A DNA stretch of 7,391 nucleotides from Alphaproteobacteria bacterium. Its GTDB lineage: Bacteria > Pseudomonadota > Alphaproteobacteria > Acetobacterales > Acetobacteraceae. The stretch lies in assembly GCA_013298245.1 (NCBI GenBank), contig JAAFHD010000133.1:1379-8769 (forward strand), given 5' to 3'. Every line of letters starts with the position of its first letter. The first letter of the stretch is position 1. A model generated the notes under the pieces. The model saw only the letters and a program-made list of their open reading frames with translations, ran no database searches and was not told the DNA's origin. Below, in pieces: positions 5,716 through 7,391 of this stretch. A program made the translations under genes and the position numbers.

Positions 5716-6909
5716 ATGCCCGACACCATTGCCCCCGCGCCTAATGATGCCGCGCGCGCCGAGGCCTTCATCCCCACGCCGTGTGTGCAGAACCACGCCG
5801 GTTTCATCATGCCGCTGCGCGATGGCCTGGGCTGCGTGTGGTTCGGCGGCACGCAGGAAGGCGTGCCGGATATTTCCGTGCATTTTTCGCGGCTGGCCGC
5901 GGGGGCAACGGCGTGGTCGGAGGCGGTGCGCCTGTCCGACGACCCGACGCGTTCCGAACAGAACCCGCTGCTGTTCCCCGCCCCCGATGGCACGCTGTGG
6001 CTGCTGTGGACGGCGCAGGTTGCCGGCAACCAGGACACCGCGCTGATCCGCAGGCGGATCTCGCGCGACGATGGTCGCAGCTGGGGGCCGATCGAGACGC
6101 TGTTCGATGAACAGCCGGGGTTTGGCACCTTCATTCGTAGCCCGATCACGGTCGTCGCGTGCGATCGTCCTGCCGGCGTGCCGGCAGGGCGTGAATCGCC
6201 TGCGCATGGCAATGGTGCGTGGTTGCTACCGATCTGGCGCTGCACCAAGCCGCCCGTCGGCGCGTGGACGGGTGATCTGGACACGTCATCGGTGCTGCGC
6301 TCCACCGATGGTGGCGCGACGTGGCGCGAACACGCGGTGCCGGGCAGCCAGGGCTGCGTGCACATGTCCATCATCGACATGCGCGACGGCAGTTTGTTGG
6401 CGTTCTTCCGCAGTCGCTGGGCGGACCATGTGTATCGGTCGGAAAGCCTCGATGGCGGCATCACCTGGTCGGTGCCGGCGCCGACTGTGCTGCCCAACAA
6501 CAACGCATCCGTGCAGGCGTTGCGGCTGGCGGATGGGCGCATCGCGCTGGCGTTCAACGCATCCAGCCGGGACGACGCGACGGGGCGGCGGCTGTCGCTC
6601 TACGACGACATCGGCGGCGGAGAGGTCGCACCCATCACCGAACGCAGCGCCTTCTGGGGTGCGCCGCGGGCGCCGATGACCATCGCCTTGTCGGCAGATC
6701 GCGGCCTAACCTGGCCGTGGCAACGCAACCTGGAAACTGGTGATGGCTATTGCATGACCAACAATTCCAAGGACCGGCTGAACCGCGAGTTTTCCTACCC
6801 GACGCTGTGCCAGACGCCGGATGGGTGTCTCCACATCGTGTATACGTATTGGCGGCAGGCGATCAAATATGTGCGGGTGATGCCCGATTGGGTGACGGCG
6901 GTCAGTTGA
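5716..6909 (+). CDS. Sialidase-like BNR/Asp-box beta-propeller protein
   Basis: This is a 397-residue protein of the sialidase/BNR superfamily (six-bladed propeller, BNR_2 type), often annotated as exo-alpha-sialidase. Four Asp boxes (SxDxGxxW) mark the blades: SRDDGRSW (116-123), STDGGATW (196-203), SLDGGITW (244-251) and SADRGLTW (326-333). Other strongly patterned blocks are CVQNHAGFIMPL (23-34), CVWFGGTQEGVPDISV (40-55), GTFIRSPI (137-144, resembling the FRIP-type Arg motif), GCVHMSIIDMRDG (213-225), LPNNNASVQAL (259-269) and GDGYCMTNNSK (342-352). There is no signal peptide, so it is probably cytoplasmic, and true sialidase activity is doubtful; it may act on another glycoside or sugar acid. 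Residues about 148-165 look like an insertion carrying a palindrome. ATG 5716 has no clear Shine-Dalgarno, so leaderless translation is possible. It is divergent from the SDR gene across 39 bp, and its stop overlaps the next gene by 8 bp. Confidence 0.9.
   Translation: MPDTIAPAPNDAARAEAFIPTPCVQNHAGFIMPLRDGLGCVWFGGTQEGVPDISVHFSRLAAGATAWSEAVRLSDDPTRSEQNPLLFPAPDGTLWLLWTAQVAGNQDTALIRRRISRDDGRSWGPIETLFDEQPGFGTFIRSPITVVACDRPAGVPAGRESPAHGNGAWLLPIWRCTKPPVGAWTGDLDTSSVLRSTDGGATWREHAVPGSQGCVHMSIIDMRDGSLLAFFRSRWADHVYRSESLDGGITWSVPAPTVLPNNNASVQALRLADGRIALAFNASSRDDATGRRLSLYDDIGGGEVAPITERSAFWGAPRAPMTIALSADRGLTWPWQRNLETGDGYCMTNNSKDRLNREFSYPTLCQTPDGCLHIVYTYWRQAIKYVRVMPDWVTAVS
6161..6199. repeat. Nested palindrome within the sialidase-like gene
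   Basis: A perfect 8-bp inverted repeat, CCTGCCGG (6169-6176) and CCGGCAGG (6181-6188), encloses CGTG. Five more complementary bases flank it (GCGAT 6161-6165, ATCGC 6195-6199). It encodes about residues 149-162, in a proline/glycine/alanine-rich stretch (RPAGVPAGRESPAHG) between two conserved strands. That is the form an in-frame palindromic insertion would take. Confidence 0.65.
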
Positions 6910-7390
6910 TTTCCAGCGCTGTCATGCCCGCGGCCAGCAGGGCGCGCAGCGCGCGGTCTTCCAGCGCGACGCAGCCTTCGGTCGGCGAAAAATCCGGGCG
7001 CGCCAGATGCAGGAAAATCGCGCTGCCGCGACCGCTGCGCACTGGTGATGTGTTCCAATCCAGCACGCCGATCACGTCGTAGACATGGTCCGCGCGCCAT
7101 AGCTCTTCGCAACGCGCGGCGTGCGGCAGCGTGACCTGGCGGTTGTAGTCGGCGTGCGCGGGGTCATCGCACCAGCCATCCGTGGGCGCGATGGGTTCGG
7201 CCGGCAGCGCGCCCGGCGGGCGCGCGCCACGATCGGCGCGATACAGCAGCCGTGTGATCCGCAGCAGGCCTGGCGGCGTGGCGCCATCGCCTTCGCGTTT
7301 GTCCGCGCGGATGCCACCCTTGCCCAAAGCGCAGCGATGCACCTGGCCCTGGAAGCGCAGCAGGCCATCGGCGGTGACGGTTGCAATCAT
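6902..7390 (-). CDS. L,D-transpeptidase catalytic-domain (YkuD/ErfK-like, COG3786) protein
   Basis: YkuD-domain enzymes use an active-site cysteine to form or edit 3-3 cross-links or protein links in peptidoglycan. The 162-residue product matches the single-domain COG3786 type. It has CALGKGGIRADKREGDGATP (20-39), DGWCDDPAHADYNRQV (71-86), YDVIGVLDWN (104-113) and the catalytic core SAIFLHLARPDFSPTEGC (123-140), with His128 and Cys140 as the expected catalytic pair. The first visible ATG (7390) fits the family's usual N-terminus (VTADG..R). It is one base from the window edge, so a longer start upstream cannot be excluded and no ribosome-binding site can be judged. No signal peptide is visible from this start, which leaves the route to the periplasm unclear. 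The stop overlaps the end of the convergent sialidase-like gene by 8 bp. Confidence 0.9.
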   Translation of the reverse strand: MIATVTADGLLRFQGQVHRCALGKGGIRADKREGDGATPPGLLRITRLLYRADRGARPPGALPAEPIAPTDGWCDDPAHADYNRQVTLPHAARCEELWRADHVYDVIGVLDWNTSPVRSGRGSAIFLHLARPDFSPTEGCVALEDRALRALLAAGMTALEIN

Positions 7391-7391
7391 G

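Noticed and set aside
5677..6207. N-terminal extension of the SDR frame on the minus strand
   Set aside because: The SDR fold starts cleanly at ATG 5676 with a ribosome-binding site. The upstream part is Arg-rich, non-SDR, and antisense to the sialidase-like gene.
1..7391. Mobile element, CRISPR array, toxin-antitoxin or phage-defence system
   Set aside because: No transposase, integrase, spaced direct-repeat array, terminal inverted repeats, toxin or defence-type domains were seen. Gene content and base composition look chromosomal throughout.

Overview
This is a GC-rich, gene-dense bacterial window. Codon choice, the EF-G sequence, a Tat-exported Bug-type solute receptor and a cytoplasmic sialidase-like protein all suggest an alphaproteobacterium, most likely of the Acetobacteraceae (Roseomonas-like). 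That placement rests on recalled resemblance, not on a search. I see no phage, plasmid, IS, CRISPR, tRNA or rRNA sequence.

Layout: (1) 1-1208 is the C-terminal 401 residues of translation elongation factor G (+), closed by a strong intrinsic terminator at 1231-1264. No tuf gene follows, unlike the usual str operon. (2) 1209-1543 is the only long gene-free stretch. It holds that terminator, a good sigma-70-like promoter (1284-1312), a triple 8-bp tandem repeat (1376-1399) and a pair of near-identical 14-mers 19 bp apart (1466-1498). Together these look like a regulated leader for the next gene. (3) 1544-2533 is a Tat-secreted Bug/TctC-type solute-binding protein. It is followed 42 bp later by an MFS permease (2576-3757), whose start codon directly abuts a perfect 11-bp hairpin.

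(4) From 2576 to the end the genes strictly alternate in strand: MFS (+), TrmN6-like tRNA methyltransferase (-), four-EF-hand lipoprotein (+), short-chain dehydrogenase (-), sialidase-like BNR protein (+), YkuD-type L,D-transpeptidase (-). At their 3' ends the convergent partners overlap by 23 bp, lie 3 bp apart, and overlap by 8 bp, with no intrinsic terminator seen. The divergent spacers are 73 bp and 39 bp. These six genes do not form an operon, and I see no shared pathway. They read as independent housekeeping or accessory genes packed end to end.

The window is mostly ordinary chromosome, and I found no convincing new multi-gene system. The points most worth checking are the leader of the solute-receptor gene, the hairpin at the MFS start codon, an apparent in-frame palindromic insert in the sialidase-like gene, and the terminator-free convergent packing.
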